A stretch of DNA of 64,000 nucleotides from CBDIDH01 sp965277595 (GCA_965277595.1 CBDIDH010000002.1:4836001-4900000), one strand, 5' to 3'; shown: positions 9,398 through 18,229, counted from the first letter of the stretch. Notes: generated from the letters alone by a model not told the origin. Program-made: numbers and translations.

Positions 9398-9792
9398 GAT
9401 GGTTCCCGCCCTCGGTTCCGGTTTGACCCCTGCGGGGCCCTTGGGATTGCCCCCGCGTCGCCGAGGGAGACGCGGGTGGACCGCTGGGCTTCTATCATCG
9501 GGGCAAGGCATGCCGGAGTTCAACACCATACTGTCGAAATCCGCGACAACGATTCGCGCAGGTCGCTCCGAGTTCCGGCTCGTTGACCGCAAACCGGGCG
9601 AGAACGGGCGGTTTCGTCCGACGAATTCCGCGATTTTCATACGATCCCATGAACCGGATCGACGTCAGCCCCGATCATCTTTTACGGCGGGACCGGATGC
9701 GTCGGAAACCCGCGTAGGGGCGAGATCGGGATGGCTTCAACATCGATTTGTGAACATCACAGCGTACCCACTCGGATAGGGGGCGTGCCCGC
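9398..9792. other. Divergent intergenic region between pgi and the response regulator
   Basis: About 395 bases with no supported gene. Both flanking genes start outwards from here, so promoters in both directions are expected; I could not single out convincing -35/-10 pairs. Confidence 0.5.
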
Positions 9793-10410
9793 ATGCCGAT
9801 GATCTTGGTTGTTGACGATTACGAGGGGAACCGGCTGGTTCTCTCCAAGCTGCTGACGCTTTCCGGGTTCCGGGTGATCGAGGCCGCCGACGGCGCCTCG
9901 GCTCTGGAACAGGCGCGTGTTGAGCAACCCGACCTTGCCCTGGTCGACCTCTTGATGCCGGTCGTTGACGGGTTCGAGTTCGTGCACCGGCTTCGCAACG
10001 AGGATGGCCCGCAGTCAAGGATGCCGGTCATCTTCATCACGGCGGCGTATCTGCCGTCGGAGGTCTTGCCACTGGCCGAGTCGTGCGGCGTGACGCATGT
10101 CCTGGCCCGACCGGCCGAGTTTGAAGAGATTCTCCGGGTCGTCAAGGAAGCGATCGCATCGGCGCCTCTCGCCGTCTCAAAAACGTCGTCGCAGGAGTTT
10201 CGCCTGGAACTCCTCGGACTTCTCTCGCGGACACTTTCCAAGAGTCTTCGGACTGTGATACCGTCGCTCGCGGAATACTTCGAGGAAGAAAAAAATTGTC
10301 CCGAATCGAAGGATTCGAACCCTCCTTCCAGTCCCGAGACGGCCGCCGAGGAGCCGACCGACCACGACCTGCTCGAACGCGAACATGCTTCAAACGTTCG
10401 AGCGGATTGA
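9793..10410 (+). CDS. Response regulator with receiver domain and uncharacterised C-terminal tail
   Basis: The protein has 205 residues. Residues 1-120 form a CheY-like receiver domain with the acidic pair D8/D9, phospho-acceptor D52 (LVDLLMP), and T83 (FITAA). The usual switch lysine (K-P) is replaced by Arg106-Pro107 (LARPAE), which may weaken phosphorylation chemistry. The last ~85 residues are polar and low-complexity with no recognised output domain. No histidine kinase is adjacent. A perfect 11-bp stem-loop lies downstream. The role is therefore unassigned; it could act through protein contact rather than as a transcription factor. Confidence 0.8.
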   Translation: MPMILVVDDYEGNRLVLSKLLTLSGFRVIEAADGASALEQARVEQPDLALVDLLMPVVDGFEFVHRLRNEDGPQSRMPVIFITAAYLPSEVLPLAESCGVTHVLARPAEFEEILRVVKEAIASAPLAVSKTSSQEFRLELLGLLSRTLSKSLRTVIPSLAEYFEEEKNCPESKDSNPPSSPETAAEEPTDHDLLEREHASNVRAD

Positions 10411-10507
10411 TGGTGGAATTCCTCGATTTTCAAGAGTCGCGGGTTGCAACTTTCGGAAGGAGAGAGGAAAAGAGGGTCGAGGAAGTCTCGAAATCCCAGA
10501 TCACAAG

Positions 10508-10541
10508 GAAAGCCAGAAAACGTCCGTTCCTTCTGGCTTTC
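10508..10541. terminator. Terminator-like hairpin after the response regulator gene
   Basis: A perfect 11-bp inverted repeat (GAAAGCCAGAA / TTCTGGCTTTC) with a 12-base loop lies about 100 bases after the response regulator stop. No T-run follows on the plus strand, so factor-independent termination is uncertain. Confidence 0.45.
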
Positions 10542-10585
10542 GATCTCCCTCGGATTGCCGATCCAGCCGGGGAGTCGTCGCGATC

Positions 10586-11482
10586 GTGACAAGGAACCCG
10601 GCGGGCGATGATGCCGAGAGGCTCCGACATCTCTCCTTCTGGGGCGGACCGATCGAGGTTGAGCCTCTTCTCGGCGGGATTACGAACCGCAATTTCCGGA
10701 TCAACGCGGCGGGCGGAACCTTTGTGGCCCGACTCTGCGAGCCCAGGGAACGCCTGGGAATCGACCGCCGCAATGAGCTTGTCTGTCAAAGCGCGGCGCA
10801 TGCCTTCGGGGTTGCCCCGGCGGTCGCCTATCACGAGAACGGGGTGCTCGTCAGTGACTATATCTCGGCACGAACCCTGACGGCCGACGAGGTCCGCGAA
10901 CCGTCGGTCTTGCGCCGAGTCGCCGCAACGCTCAAAACGCTTCACGACGGCTGGGACCAGCTCACCGGCGAATTTCTCTACTTCTCGGCCTTTCAGACCG
11001 TTCGCACCTACGCGGAGACCGCTCAATCGCTCAACGCGTGCCTGCCGGACGACCTGGCGGAACTCGTCGAAGACGCCCGGCGCCTGTCGCGAAGTCTCGT
11101 GCCGTTCACGCCGGTTCTCTGTCACAACGATCTCTTGCCCGCCAACGTCCTTGACGACGGCGATCGTGTCTGGCTGGTCGACTGGGAATACGCCGGGGTC
11201 GGTCACCCGCTCTTTGACCTCGCCGGGCTCTCAGCGAATTGTGGGTTCTGCCGAGCCGATGATGAACGTCTTCTCTGTTTCTATCGCGGCCAGCCCGCCG
11301 CCGATCCGGCCGATCTCTGGACTCTCGACGTCTTTAAGGCGGTCTCTCACTTGCGCGAGGCGCTCTGGTCGGTCATTCAAGCGATCGAATCGGACCTTAC
11401 TTTTGATTACGCGAGTTACGCTGACCGGAATTTTCAGGCGTACCACGACGCGAGGCGACGGGTTGAGATCGGTGGGGCTTGA
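10586..11482 (+). CDS. Choline/ethanolamine kinase-like phosphotransferase
   Basis: The protein has 298 residues if it starts at GTG 10586 (GGGGAG 11 bases upstream); the frame is open further upstream but that part is not protein-like. The fold is the aminoglycoside/choline kinase type: an N-terminal GGITNRNFRI nucleotide loop, the catalytic loop CHNDLLPANVLDD (residues about 186-198) and the metal-binding LVDWEYAG. GGxTNxxF plus HNDLxxxN and DWEYAG resemble choline/ethanolamine kinases and their bacterial LicA-like relatives more than drug-resistance kinases. Expected reaction: ATP-dependent phosphorylation of choline or ethanolamine. The neighbourhood (PMT, CobD-like decarboxylase, Pcs-like enzyme) supports this, but the substrate is inferred. 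Confidence 0.75.
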   Translation: MTRNPAGDDAERLRHLSFWGGPIEVEPLLGGITNRNFRINAAGGTFVARLCEPRERLGIDRRNELVCQSAAHAFGVAPAVAYHENGVLVSDYISARTLTADEVREPSVLRRVAATLKTLHDGWDQLTGEFLYFSAFQTVRTYAETAQSLNACLPDDLAELVEDARRLSRSLVPFTPVLCHNDLLPANVLDDGDRVWLVDWEYAGVGHPLFDLAGLSANCGFCRADDERLLCFYRGQPAADPADLWTLDVFKAVSHLREALWSVIQAIESDLTFDYASYADRNFQAYHDARRRVEIGGA

Positions 11483-11494
11483 TGGAATCGGACG

Positions 11495-11615
11495 GAGAGG
11501 GCAAAGGACAAAAGGTCAGAGGGCAAAGGTCAGAGGGCAAAGGTCAGAGGGCAACACGTCTCATTTGCCCTTTGTCCTTTGCCCTCTGACCTTTGCCCTT
11601 TGCCCTTTGCTCTCT
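11495..11615. repeat. Intergenic palindrome built from GGGCAAAGG(T)CAGA units
   Basis: The left arm repeats GGTCAGAGGGCAAA three times; the right arm is the near-exact inverse (TTTGCCCTCTGACC, TTTGCCCTTTGCCC). It forms a long hairpin between the convergent kinase-like and CobD-like genes, and is related to the arrays at 23336 and 53447. Confidence 0.7.
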
Positions 11616-11641
11616 TGAACTTGAGAAAGCGTCCAGGCCAC

Positions 11642-12850
11642 TCAGTACTCGGGATTCGAGTTCATGACCTCGGTCAGGGTGGCGAGCAAGAGGTCGTTCT
11701 CGCCGGGAGTCCGCAGACAGAAGCGGAGATGACCACGCGTCTCGAACGAGAGCCCTGGGCCGGTGATGACCGATCCGCGCTCAAGGCCGTGATAGTTCGA
11801 GCACTCGCGAACGAGTAGGCCGCGGCGGGCCAGAGCGTCTTGTAGCTGGGTCGACGTCCAGGGGGTGTCCACCAGGCTGACAAGCACGAAGTTGGCCATC
11901 GGGGGGGCCCAGTCGGGCCGATCGGGGCCGGGCCAGGCGGGCCGGATGCCGCGGACGCCCCAGAGGCGATCGGTCATCCGAACCGACTCGGTGGCGATCA
12001 GCTCGATCGTCCGCTGGAGGTAGTCCTCGTCATCGAGCGAGGCGAGCGCGGCGACCTCGGCGGCGGTGGTGACGGTCCAGGGCTGCTGGCTCCGCCGGAG
12101 CCGGGCAATCATCTCGGGCGCGGCGATCGCGTAACCGACGCGGAGTCCGGGAGTTGCGTAGATCTTGGTCATGGACCGCATGACGATCAGGTTGTCGCGA
12201 TCGACGACGGCGGGAACGACGGTTCGCTCGGCCTCGTCGGGGAGAAAGGGGAGATAGGCCTCGTCGACGACGGTGAACCCGGCGGGGGTCCGATCGATGA
12301 GATCGAGCAATCGGCCGCGGTCCCAGGCGCGACCGGTCGGGTTATTGGGGTGGCAGGTCCAGACAACCCCCTGAGCACCTTTGGGGTTGAAGTCCAGGTC
12401 CCAGCCAAGGGTATGGCTGTCCCAGACCTTGGTCCGAAGGCCGTTCTGGGCGGCGGTCCGGCGATATTCGCCGTAGGTCGGCTCGGTCAGGTGCGAGACC
12501 GCGCGGTCGGGATCGGTCGCGTCGCGCGAGTCGCGCAAAAGGTCATCGCGCACGGCCTGACCGACGAGGCTGATCAGCTCGCTGGTGCCGGCGCCGACGA
12601 GAATCCGGTCGGCGGGAACGCCGTGGAACTCGGCGAGGCGCTCGACGAGCCGTGGCGAACCTGGCTCGGGGTAGCGGCCGATGCTATCGGTCGACCGTCG
12701 AACCGCCGTCACCGCTCCGGCAGGGGGTCCCAGACCGTTAAGCGGTGCGGAGAAGTCGAGGAGCGGGCGGCTGCCCAGCCTCAACCTCGCCCGGATCGCC
12801 GACTGGTTGCCGCCGTGTTGTATGGGGAGGGTCGCTTGGTGATCTCGCAT
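11642..12850 (-). CDS. CobD/HisC-like PLP enzyme (threonine-phosphate decarboxylase family)
   Basis: The protein has 402 residues from ATG 12850. It has the N-terminal QHGG motif and DFSAPLNGLGPP typical of L-threonine-O-3-phosphate decarboxylases, GAGTSELISLV for cofactor binding, TCHPNNPTGR, VVDEAYLPF, and the PLP lysine in RSMTKIYATPGLRVGYA. Known relatives decarboxylate threonine phosphate for cobamides, or serine phosphate to phosphoethanolamine in norcobamide producers. No cobamide gene is nearby, but a phosphoethanolamine methyltransferase is divergently adjacent. Serine-phosphate decarboxylation is therefore a plausible role; histidinol-phosphate aminotransferase activity is the main alternative. 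Confidence 0.8.
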   Translation of the reverse strand: MRDHQATLPIQHGGNQSAIRARLRLGSRPLLDFSAPLNGLGPPAGAVTAVRRSTDSIGRYPEPGSPRLVERLAEFHGVPADRILVGAGTSELISLVGQAVRDDLLRDSRDATDPDRAVSHLTEPTYGEYRRTAAQNGLRTKVWDSHTLGWDLDFNPKGAQGVVWTCHPNNPTGRAWDRGRLLDLIDRTPAGFTVVDEAYLPFLPDEAERTVVPAVVDRDNLIVMRSMTKIYATPGLRVGYAIAAPEMIARLRRSQQPWTVTTAAEVAALASLDDEDYLQRTIELIATESVRMTDRLWGVRGIRPAWPGPDRPDWAPPMANFVLVSLVDTPWTSTQLQDALARRGLLVRECSNYHGLERGSVITGPGLSFETRGHLRFCLRTPGENDLLLATLTEVMNSNPEY

Positions 12851-13336
12851 CCGGTTTGTTTCGGCGAGGAGGGGTGATGAGAGGGAAGCCGCCCGGCACA
12901 CCCGACCCGCGTCGGGCGATCGGTCGAGACCCTGGCGGTCGGCCCACAACGACGCATTGGCCGGCGGTCCGGCCCGGAATCAAACGTCTCGGTTCGAGGT
13001 CGGGTCCGCCCGGTGCGCCTCTTCGGCCCCCGGGGCCACACGGCTCGGCCCTTCATCCGGACTTCATAGCCGCGGCAGGATAAGCAGGATATAGCCCGCC
13101 ATGGCGTTGACGCAAGAGGCATAACCACGGAATGCGGCTTCGGCCGAAATTTTCTGTCCCTTTTCGGTTTCGGAGGCGGGGCTTGGATGGAACCGCGAGG
13201 CTTTGTACAATCTGTCCTTCACCCGCCATTCACGGCCCGATCGGATTGGCCTTCACCATCCGAGATCGGCGTGCATGGTAGACTCTACCCCGACCGCGGG
13301 GACGTTCCGATCTCCAACCGAGGACCCAAACAGGCC
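12851..13336. other. Divergent regulatory region between the CobD-like and PMT genes
   Basis: About 486 bases without a supported gene, between two outward-facing starts. The left part is GC-rich with meaningless open frames; the right part holds a good sigma-70-type promoter match (13183-13211). Confidence 0.5.
13183..13211 (+). promoter_or_regulatory. Candidate sigma-70 promoter for the PMT gene
   Basis: TTGGAT and TACAAT are separated by exactly 17 bases, with the -10 box 126 bases before the PMT start codon. It is the best promoter match in the divergent region. Planctomycete promoters are poorly defined, so this is a prediction. Confidence 0.4.
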
Positions 13337-14173
13337 ATGAGTCCGGCGCAGACCGAAACCGATAGGAACACCTCGAACGCCGCGACCCAGGCGGCGCCGG
13401 TGTACGATAACAACGGCCAGTACACCCGCACGGGCATCTTGCGTTACGAGAAAATCTTCGGCGACGGCTACATCAGCACCGGCGGCCAGGAGACGACCGA
13501 CCACCTGATCGCCAAGCTCGGATCGGCGCTCAAGCCGGGCGTCCGCGTTCTGGACGTCGGCAGCGGGATCGGTGGCGCCGCCTTCTACCTGGCGAAGACC
13601 CACGGCGCCGACGTTACCGGCATCGACCTCGCTCCCGAAATGGTCGCCATCGCCCTCGAGCGCGCCGCGGAGCATCATTCGCCCGAGAGCGTCCGCTTTG
13701 TTCTTGGGGATATCCTCAAGACCGAATTCGCCGAGCCGTTTGACGTCGTCTGGAGTCGCGACGCCCTGATGCACCTGCACGACAAGCCGACCCTCTTCAA
13801 ACGGCTTTTGAGCCTGCTGGCCCCTGGCGGAACGCTCGTCGTGACCGATTACGCGCGAGGGACCGGCCCCGGCTCGCCCGAATTCCAGGCGTACGTCAAG
13901 TCGACCGGCTACCACCTGGTTGATCCGGCCACCTATGGCAAGTTTCTCGAAGGCGCGGGATTTGTCGACGTCGAGGTCGAAGACGCGACCGATAAGTTCA
14001 TCGCGATCATGAAGCGGGAGGCCGCCCAGCTTGCCGCCAACCCGGACGATTTTGTCGGCACCTTTTCGCGGGCCGACCTGGATTACCTGATCGATCGCTG
14101 GGCGATGAAAGACGGCTTCTGTCGCGCCGGGGATATGAAGTGGGGTATTTACAAGGCGCGTCGCCCGGCGTGA
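13337..14173 (+). CDS. Phosphoethanolamine N-methyltransferase
   Basis: The protein has 278 residues from ATG 13337. It should use S-adenosylmethionine to methylate phosphoethanolamine three times to phosphocholine in the cytoplasm. The N-terminus GILRYEKIFGDGYISTGG matches the signature region of the Plasmodium and nematode PMT enzymes (YE-IFG--YIS-GG), including the tyrosine used in catalysis. SAM motif I is VLDVGSGIGGAAFYLA, and DALMHLHDK carries the histidine of the second catalytic pair. The C-terminal half also follows that family (EFQAYVKSTGY, then a GFxxV segment, then MKWGIYKA at the end). A dimethylglycine/sarcosine methyltransferase is less likely given this pattern. It is followed by a permease and a Pcs-like gene on the same strand. 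Confidence 0.85.
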   Translation: MSPAQTETDRNTSNAATQAAPVYDNNGQYTRTGILRYEKIFGDGYISTGGQETTDHLIAKLGSALKPGVRVLDVGSGIGGAAFYLAKTHGADVTGIDLAPEMVAIALERAAEHHSPESVRFVLGDILKTEFAEPFDVVWSRDALMHLHDKPTLFKRLLSLLAPGGTLVVTDYARGTGPGSPEFQAYVKSTGYHLVDPATYGKFLEGAGFVDVEVEDATDKFIAIMKREAAQLAANPDDFVGTFSRADLDYLIDRWAMKDGFCRAGDMKWGIYKARRPA

Positions 14174-14256
14174 AGTAGGTCAGGCTCGGTCGGTCGAGCC
14201 GCGTCGAGTCGAGTCGAGCCAGGTTTGCCGGTTCAATCCAAAGGGGGTTCCGTGCC

Positions 14257-15789
14257 GTGTCGCGTACGACCCTGGAACGGGACATCCGCGACCTCGCCGC
14301 CTTTGGCTATCGACAACGGCTCGACCGGACGCTCGGCGGCTTCTCGGCCTTCGCGGCGGGGTTCTCGTACCTGTCCGTCCTGACCGGGTCGTCGCAATTG
14401 TTCCATATCGGCTACGCGGCGGGGGGTCCGGCCTTCGTCTGGACCTGGCCGGCGGTCTTCGCCGGTCAGATGCTCGTGGCCCTCTGTTTCGCCGACCTGG
14501 CGTCGCGCTATCCGATCTCGGGCGGCGTTTATCAGTGGTCGAAGCAGGTCAGTTCCGTTTCAATCGGCTGGATGGCGGGCTGGGTTTACCTTGCCTGCGC
14601 GATCATCACCCTGGCCTCGGTGGCCCTCGCCTTGCAGACGACGCTTCCCCAGCTTTCTCCGGTTTTCCAGGTTTTCGGCCCTGCCGAGAACGGGTCGGCG
14701 CGCGCCCGCAACGCCGTCCTGCTCGGCACGGGCCTGATCGTCCTCAGCACGGCGATCAACGCCGTTGGTCTTCGCCTCCTGACGCGGATCAACAACGCCG
14801 GGGTCTTTCTTGAGATGGCCGGAACCCTTCTCCTGATCGGCCTCCTGGCCGCTCAAGCGAGACGCTCGCCCCTGATCGTCTTCGAGACGCTCGGCCACGG
14901 TTCCGGCTCCCCCTTTGGCTATCTCGGCCCGGCGCTCGGGGCCTCGCTGATGGCCTCGTTCGTACTGTACGGATTCGATACGGCGGGAACCCTCGCCGAG
15001 GAGACCGATGATCCCCGCCGTCGCGCTCCTCGGGCGATCCTGCTGGCGATCTCGGCCGTTGGACTCGCCGGGACGCTTCTCGTCCTGACCGCCCTGCGCG
15101 CCGCGCCCGACCTGAACGACCCGGCGCTTTCCTCGGGCAACGGCGGCCTGCCGCACGTTGTCACGGCGGTTCTCGGCCCCTTGCTGGGAAGCCCTTTTCT
15201 CGCGGTCGTGGCCTTCTCGATCTTTGTTTGCGCGTTGACCGTGCACGCGGCGGCGGTCCGCCTGATCTTCGCGATGGCAAGGGATAACGCCTTGCCCTTC
15301 TCGAAGGCTCTGGCCCGGATCGGCGACGGCAGCCGGACGCCCACCCTGCCAGCGATCCTGATCGGCCTGGCCGCGGGCGCCTTGCTCGTGGTCAACATCG
15401 GCTCACCAAAGTTGATTGAGGTCATGGCCTCAGTTGCCGTCGTCTGGGCAAACCTGGCCTACCTCTTCGTCACCGCGCCGATGCTTGTAAAACGCCTTCA
15501 ACAGCCGGACGCATTTGGTCTCGGACGCCTCGGCCTGGCGATCAACGCGGCGGCCGTGGTCTGGGGCGTGCTGATCGTCGTGAACATCGGCTGGCCTCGC
15601 GTTGCGATTTACGGTGACGGCCCGCTTGGCCGCCTTGGGGCCGCGCCCGCGACGATCGCGATGCTCGGCACAGGCTGGCTCTATCATCTTTTCGTCCGCC
15701 GAGGACGACCCTCGGGCATTCTTGAGGATCACCGAACTGATCTTCTTAACGAAGCCAATTCGGACTCACTTTCCGAGACTCTCCTCTGA
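14257..15789 (+). CDS. APC-superfamily permease (amino acid/choline type)
   Basis: The protein has 510 residues from GTG 14257, with AAGGGGG about nine bases upstream. It has about 12 hydrophobic segments and the N-terminal APC signature (RTLGGFSAFAAGFSYLSVLTGS, broken by polar turns, then ADLASRYPISGGVYQWSK). The family imports amino acids, GABA, ethanolamine or choline by proton symport. Substrate cannot be read from the sequence. Its position 83 bases after the phosphoethanolamine methyltransferase and 37 bases before the Pcs-like gene suggests uptake of choline, ethanolamine or serine-like head-group precursors, which is inference. Confidence 0.85.
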   Translation: MSRTTLERDIRDLAAFGYRQRLDRTLGGFSAFAAGFSYLSVLTGSSQLFHIGYAAGGPAFVWTWPAVFAGQMLVALCFADLASRYPISGGVYQWSKQVSSVSIGWMAGWVYLACAIITLASVALALQTTLPQLSPVFQVFGPAENGSARARNAVLLGTGLIVLSTAINAVGLRLLTRINNAGVFLEMAGTLLLIGLLAAQARRSPLIVFETLGHGSGSPFGYLGPALGASLMASFVLYGFDTAGTLAEETDDPRRRAPRAILLAISAVGLAGTLLVLTALRAAPDLNDPALSSGNGGLPHVVTAVLGPLLGSPFLAVVAFSIFVCALTVHAAAVRLIFAMARDNALPFSKALARIGDGSRTPTLPAILIGLAAGALLVVNIGSPKLIEVMASVAVVWANLAYLFVTAPMLVKRLQQPDAFGLGRLGLAINAAAVVWGVLIVVNIGWPRVAIYGDGPLGRLGAAPATIAMLGTGWLYHLFVRRGRPSGILEDHRTDLLNEANSDSLSETLL

Positions 15790-15826
15790 TCGACCGACCG
15801 ACCCCCGCCTCAGACGTCGCCCGACG

Positions 15827-16681
15827 ATGGATACCGCCATGCTCAAGGTGATTCCGCTACCGCTGAAGAAGAAGGAGAAGGCGGAGAAGGTCCGTCGTAA
15901 GGACCGCGAACCGCGCCGGCCTCGGTCGCCCGAGCAACCGCCGACCCCCTTGACCCGCACGCTCGCCTGGGGTGTTCACCTCTACACGGCGACCGGCCTG
16001 GCGCTTGCAGCGGCGATCGCCGTCTTGCTCGTGCAGAACGGCCCGGGGGCCTTTCGCTGGTCGTTCATCCTGATGGCGATCGCCACCTTTATTGACGCCA
16101 CCGACGGCACCCTGGCGCGAAAGATCCGGATCAAGGAAGTTATCCCCAATTTCGACGGCCGCCGGCTCGACGACATCACCGACTTTCTCACGTACACGTT
16201 CTTGCCCCTGCTTCTCATCTGGCGGGCCGAGCTTCTTCCCTCGTCGGCCAACTGGTGTTTGATCTTGCCCTTGCTCGCCAGCGCCTACGGGTTCTGTCAG
16301 TGCGCGGTGAAAACAGACGACGGCTATTTCCTCGGCTTTCCATCGCTCTGGAATGTCGTCGCGTTTTACCTCTACGCCTTGCAGATGACCGGCTGGCCCG
16401 CGCTGGGAATGGTGCTCACGCTCGCGCTTCTTACGTTCGTGCCGAGCCGCTATCTTTACCCGTCGCAGCCTGGGCGATTGAACCTCGTCCATAACGTTTT
16501 GGCGGTCGGCTGGGTGGCCATGCTCGGCTGGGTGCTTTACGGCCTGCCCGACCATCAGGTCCTCCGCGCGACGGCCGGCGGTGTGGTCCGACCCGTCACG
16601 CTGGCCTCGTTGTTCTTCCCGGCCTTTTACATGACGGCTTCATGGGCTGTCAGCGTCCGGTACTGGCTCAGGCCCCGTTGA
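15827..16681 (+). CDS. CDP-alcohol phosphatidyltransferase, phosphatidylcholine-synthase-like
   Basis: The protein has 284 residues from ATG 15827 (a second ATG is at 15839). After a charged Lys/Arg-rich lead come about 8 membrane segments. The CDP-alcohol transferase motif is at about residues 90-120 (DGTLARKIRI, then DGRRLDDITDF, i.e. DGxxAR-x(n)-G-xxx-D-xxx-D). Downstream, KTDDGYFLGFPSLWNVVAFY and PSRYLYPS match features I associate with rhizobial phosphatidylcholine synthases, which condense choline with CDP-diacylglycerol at the inner membrane. The gene follows the PMT and permease genes. No cytidylyltransferase or phosphocholine phosphatase is seen nearby, so how PMT product reaches this enzyme is open. 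Confidence 0.8.
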   Translation: MDTAMLKVIPLPLKKKEKAEKVRRKDREPRRPRSPEQPPTPLTRTLAWGVHLYTATGLALAAAIAVLLVQNGPGAFRWSFILMAIATFIDATDGTLARKIRIKEVIPNFDGRRLDDITDFLTYTFLPLLLIWRAELLPSSANWCLILPLLASAYGFCQCAVKTDDGYFLGFPSLWNVVAFYLYALQMTGWPALGMVLTLALLTFVPSRYLYPSQPGRLNLVHNVLAVGWVAMLGWVLYGLPDHQVLRATAGGVVRPVTLASLFFPAFYMTASWAVSVRYWLRPR

Positions 16682-16719
16682 GGCAGAGGGCTGGGTAAGG
16701 ACGACGCGGCTCGGAGAGG

Positions 16720-16773
16720 GATGACCAAGGACCGATGACCCTTTTGAATGTTTCGGTCGGTCCTGGGTCATCA
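16720..16773. repeat. MITE-like palindrome, short copy between convergent genes
   Basis: GATGACCAAGGACCGATGACC faces GGTCGGTCCTGGGTCATC across a short T-rich loop. The hairpin separates the convergent Pcs-like and MFS genes and could act as a bidirectional terminator. Confidence 0.6.
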
Positions 16774-16794
16774 AACTCGAAGCCACGAAGCGAC

Positions 16795-18171
16795 TCACGG
16801 CCTGTTTCCGACATCACCAGCGGGTGTCGTCGCGAGCGCCTCGCGCTGACCTGCCTCGACGTCAACCATCATCAGCAAGACAGCGCCGACGGCGAAGAAG
16901 GCGATCACCGAGAGGATCGCGTGCCGCCCGGAACCGGTCGCGTATCCGCTGATCGCGAAAACCAGCGGGCCGAAGATTCCGGCGAACTTTTCAACGACCG
17001 CGAAGAACCCGAAGAACTCGCCCGACCGATTTCTCGGGATCAAACTCGCGAAGAGCGACCGGCTCAGGGCCTGGCTCCCCCCCTGAACCATCCCGACAAG
17101 AATCGCCAGGATGTAAAAGTGCGTCGCCGTGGTCATGAACCGCGCCAGGATGCTGATTCCCGTGTAAACCACCAGCGAGAAGAGAATCGAACGCTTGGCG
17201 CCGACCTTGCTGGCCAGCCAGCCGAAGAGAAACGCGAACGGAATTCCCAGAAATTGCACGAGGATGACCGCCTTGATCAGGTCGCCCTCCTTGATTCCGA
17301 TCTCCTTGCCGTAGATCGCGGCCATTCTCATGATCGTGCCGATTCCATCGTTGTAAACGAGGAAGGCCATGAGCATAAGAAAACCCTGCTTGTACCGCTT
17401 CAGGGCCCGAAAGGTCTCGCCCAACCTGGCAAAGGCGGCGACGACGGGATTCACGCCTTGATGACGGATCGCCTCCAGGTCAACGGCGGGCTCGCGCACG
17501 GTTCGAAACAAGGGGATCGAGAAAACCACCCACCAGATCGCCACCGAGACAAAGGCGAGGCGCGAGGGAAGCGTTCCGGTCGGAAGACCAAAGGCGCCCG
17601 GGTTCAAGATCCAGGCCAGGTTCAGCGCCAGCAAGAGCCCGCCGCCTACGTAGCCGAGCGCATAGGCGGCCGTCGAGACCCGATCCACCTCGTCGGCCCG
17701 AGCAATGTGCGGCAAGAGAGCATCGTAAAAGACAAAGCTGCCATTCGCCCCGATGTTGGCCAAGATGAAGAGAAAGGCGGCCAGGCGAAGATTTCCTTTT
17801 TCGATGAAAAACATCGCGGCAACGGCCACGACACCGACGATCATGAAGCCGCCGAGCATCCGTTTCTTGATCGGCCGGTCGTCGGTCAGGGCACCCAGAA
17901 TCGGCGAGAGGACCGCGATGATGACCATCGCCAGCGTGCTGACGATCGCCAGGTACGACGAGCGCTCGCCTTCGGGAAGATTCGTCGCGGCGACCTCGCT
18001 GAAGTAGATCGGAAACACGGCGGTGACGATCGTCGTCATCATCGCCGAGTTGGCCCAGTCATACATCGCCCAGGCGCGAAGCTCAGGGCGTCCCAGCCCA
18101 ATCGTCGCCAGAAATCGTCCAAATACGCCCGGCGCCGCCAGAGTTGCCGGATCGTTGGGCTTGCTCGTCAT
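16795..18171 (-). CDS. MFS transporter of the UMF1 / Atg22-like family
   Basis: The protein has 458 residues with about 12 membrane segments. The start region RAWAMYDWANSAMMTTIVTA followed by VFPIYFSEVA is the hallmark of the UMF1 (Atg22-like) branch of MFS, in which AWxxYDWANSxxxTxI is conserved. Other MFS landmarks are GALTDDRPIKKRML (loop 2-3) and GGSQALSRSLFASLIP near the end. The yeast relative exports amino acids from the vacuole; bacterial substrates are mostly unknown. It is transcribed alone and points towards the Pcs-like gene, and there is no evidence that it belongs to that cluster. Confidence 0.85.
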   Translation of the reverse strand: MTSKPNDPATLAAPGVFGRFLATIGLGRPELRAWAMYDWANSAMMTTIVTAVFPIYFSEVAATNLPEGERSSYLAIVSTLAMVIIAVLSPILGALTDDRPIKKRMLGGFMIVGVVAVAAMFFIEKGNLRLAAFLFILANIGANGSFVFYDALLPHIARADEVDRVSTAAYALGYVGGGLLLALNLAWILNPGAFGLPTGTLPSRLAFVSVAIWWVVFSIPLFRTVREPAVDLEAIRHQGVNPVVAAFARLGETFRALKRYKQGFLMLMAFLVYNDGIGTIMRMAAIYGKEIGIKEGDLIKAVILVQFLGIPFAFLFGWLASKVGAKRSILFSLVVYTGISILARFMTTATHFYILAILVGMVQGGSQALSRSLFASLIPRNRSGEFFGFFAVVEKFAGIFGPLVFAISGYATGSGRHAILSVIAFFAVGAVLLMMVDVEAGQREALATTPAGDVGNRP

Positions 18172-18229
18172 GAGCCGGGGTATCCTGTGTTCGTCGAATC
18201 GTCCATCGTTGAAAACGCTCTGTTGTCGT

